7,821 bases of DNA from assembly GCA_001438005.1 (NCBI GenBank), contig LIBO01000039.1, forward strand, positions 1 to 7,821, read 5' to 3'. Positions 7,269-7,821 of this stretch are shown here, in pieces. The notes beneath the pieces are model-generated. The model did no database searches, had not been told where the DNA came from, and was given only the letters and a program-made list of their open reading frames with translations. This DNA is from Verrucomicrobia subdivision 6 bacterium BACL9 MAG-120507-bin52 (GTDB lineage Bacteria; Verrucomicrobiota; Verrucomicrobiia; Methylacidiphilales; Verrucolacustridaceae). A program made the translations under genes and the position numbers. Each line of letters opens with the position of its first letter. Position 1 is the first letter of the stretch.

Positions 7269-7821
7269 TCGATGGAACTGGACGAACTTTTTCCCCTATG
7301 TACTCGGACATGGGACGAATCAAGCGATTGTCCGACCTTTGCTCTAAGATATGGGCCGCCCAACCCGAGATTCTTGAGATGACAAAGAGTGGAGTGAAAA
7401 GGGACGTTGGAATTCCGCATAGGTGATACGAGACAGCGCTGTAGAAATCCAGGTTCGTAAAGAGTTTTTTCTCCCGTTTCATGACTGAATCGATCCGTTC
7501 AGCCACCTCCATCAACTTCCTCCCTTTCACGTCTTCTGCGGCAAGCTTGATCGCCCAACCCTTAATCACATCCGACCTAGGGTCCGAGTGCTTATAGACT
7601 CGATGGCCAAACCCCATGATCTTATCTTTTTTTGCGAGCATCTGGAGTATTCCCTCCTCTGCCTTTTCTGGGTTGGGAAACTTCTCAATCAACTCCATCG
7701 CAGCCTCATTTGCCCCCCCGTGCAGCGGGCCCCGCAATGCCCCGATCCCCGCCGTAACGGCCGAATAAAAATCCGCCATGGTTGAAGTGACCGTTCTTGC
7801 GGTAAAGGTCGAAGCATTAAA
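7255..7821 (-). CDS. prpC: 2-methylcitrate synthase (citrate synthase family), C-terminal part, 5' end off window
   Basis: The last 188 residues of a citrate-synthase-fold enzyme; the frame runs open through the right edge, so the N-terminal half is outside. PrpC condenses propionyl-CoA with oxaloacetate to 2-methylcitrate. The fragment opens with FNASTFTART, typical of the family just before the active site. All three catalytic residues are present: H34 of the fragment (GPLHGGANE), H73 (GFGHRVYKHSDPR) and D125 (NLDFYSAV). The CoA and oxaloacetate region TPLFVISRISGWAAHILEQR (143-162) is intact, and the tail ends normally in RPVPSIEKR. By sequence alone a citrate synthase is possible, since the two activities share these motifs. 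The directly following prpD makes methylcitrate synthase the better call. It overlaps or abuts prpD, depending on which TTG starts prpD, which suggests coupled translation. Confidence 0.9.
   Translation of the reverse strand, partial: FNASTFTARTVTSTMADFYSAVTAGIGALRGPLHGGANEAAMELIEKFPNPEKAEEGILQMLAKKDKIMGFGHRVYKHSDPRSDVIKGWAIKLAAEDVKGRKLMEVAERIDSVMKREKKLFTNLDFYSAVSYHLCGIPTSLFTPLFVISRISGWAAHILEQRSDNRLIRPMSEYIGEKVRPVPSIEKR

Noticed and set aside
7255..7779. Treating the methionine at 7777-7779 as the start of a short complete citrate-synthase-like gene.
   Set aside because: The frame continues upstream to the window edge with family-typical sequence (FNASTFTART), so this is an internal Met of a truncated gene.

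Overview
The window is bacterial chromosomal DNA of about mid-50s % G+C by eye. It is almost entirely coding: only about 48 bases lie outside genes (1-15, 2058-2063, 5808-5834). It holds two operon fragments that converge tail to tail near 2060. I see no mobile element, RNA gene, CRISPR array, prophage gene or large repeat, and no clear break in composition. The genus cannot be read from the sequence. A single-chain xanthine dehydrogenase whose Mo half resembles the Rhodobacter XdhB type, next to a methylcitrate-cycle pair, fits a heterotrophic Gram-negative-type bacterium. Verrucomicrobiota is a weak guess only.

Plus strand, 16-2057: a zinc-dependent M20-family amidohydrolase of the allantoate amidohydrolase / N-carbamoyl-L-amino-acid hydrolase group. 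It is joined by a 4-base ATGA overlap to a BtpA/SgcQ-family TIM-barrel protein. The frame of the first gene is open to the left edge, and its promoter and any partners lie outside.

Minus strand, 7821 down to 2064, in transcription order: the 3' part of a 2-methylcitrate synthase (prpC, cut by the right edge), 2-methylcitrate dehydratase (prpD), and after a 27-base gap a 1247-residue xanthine dehydrogenase carrying the 2Fe-2S, FAD and molybdopterin domains in one polypeptide.

The genes point to two catabolic themes. PrpC and PrpD handle propionyl-CoA through the methylcitrate cycle. Xanthine dehydrogenase oxidises hypoxanthine and xanthine to urate. The amidohydrolase could act further down the same purine route, on allantoate, or on another carbamoyl compound. 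The intermediate steps (urate oxidase, HIU hydrolase, OHCU decarboxylase, allantoinase) and the usual XDH maturation factor XdhC are not in the window, so a complete purine pathway is inferred, not shown. I found no strong candidate for an undescribed system. The points most worth a second look are the fused XDH, its placement behind prpCD, and the amidohydrolase-BtpA pair.
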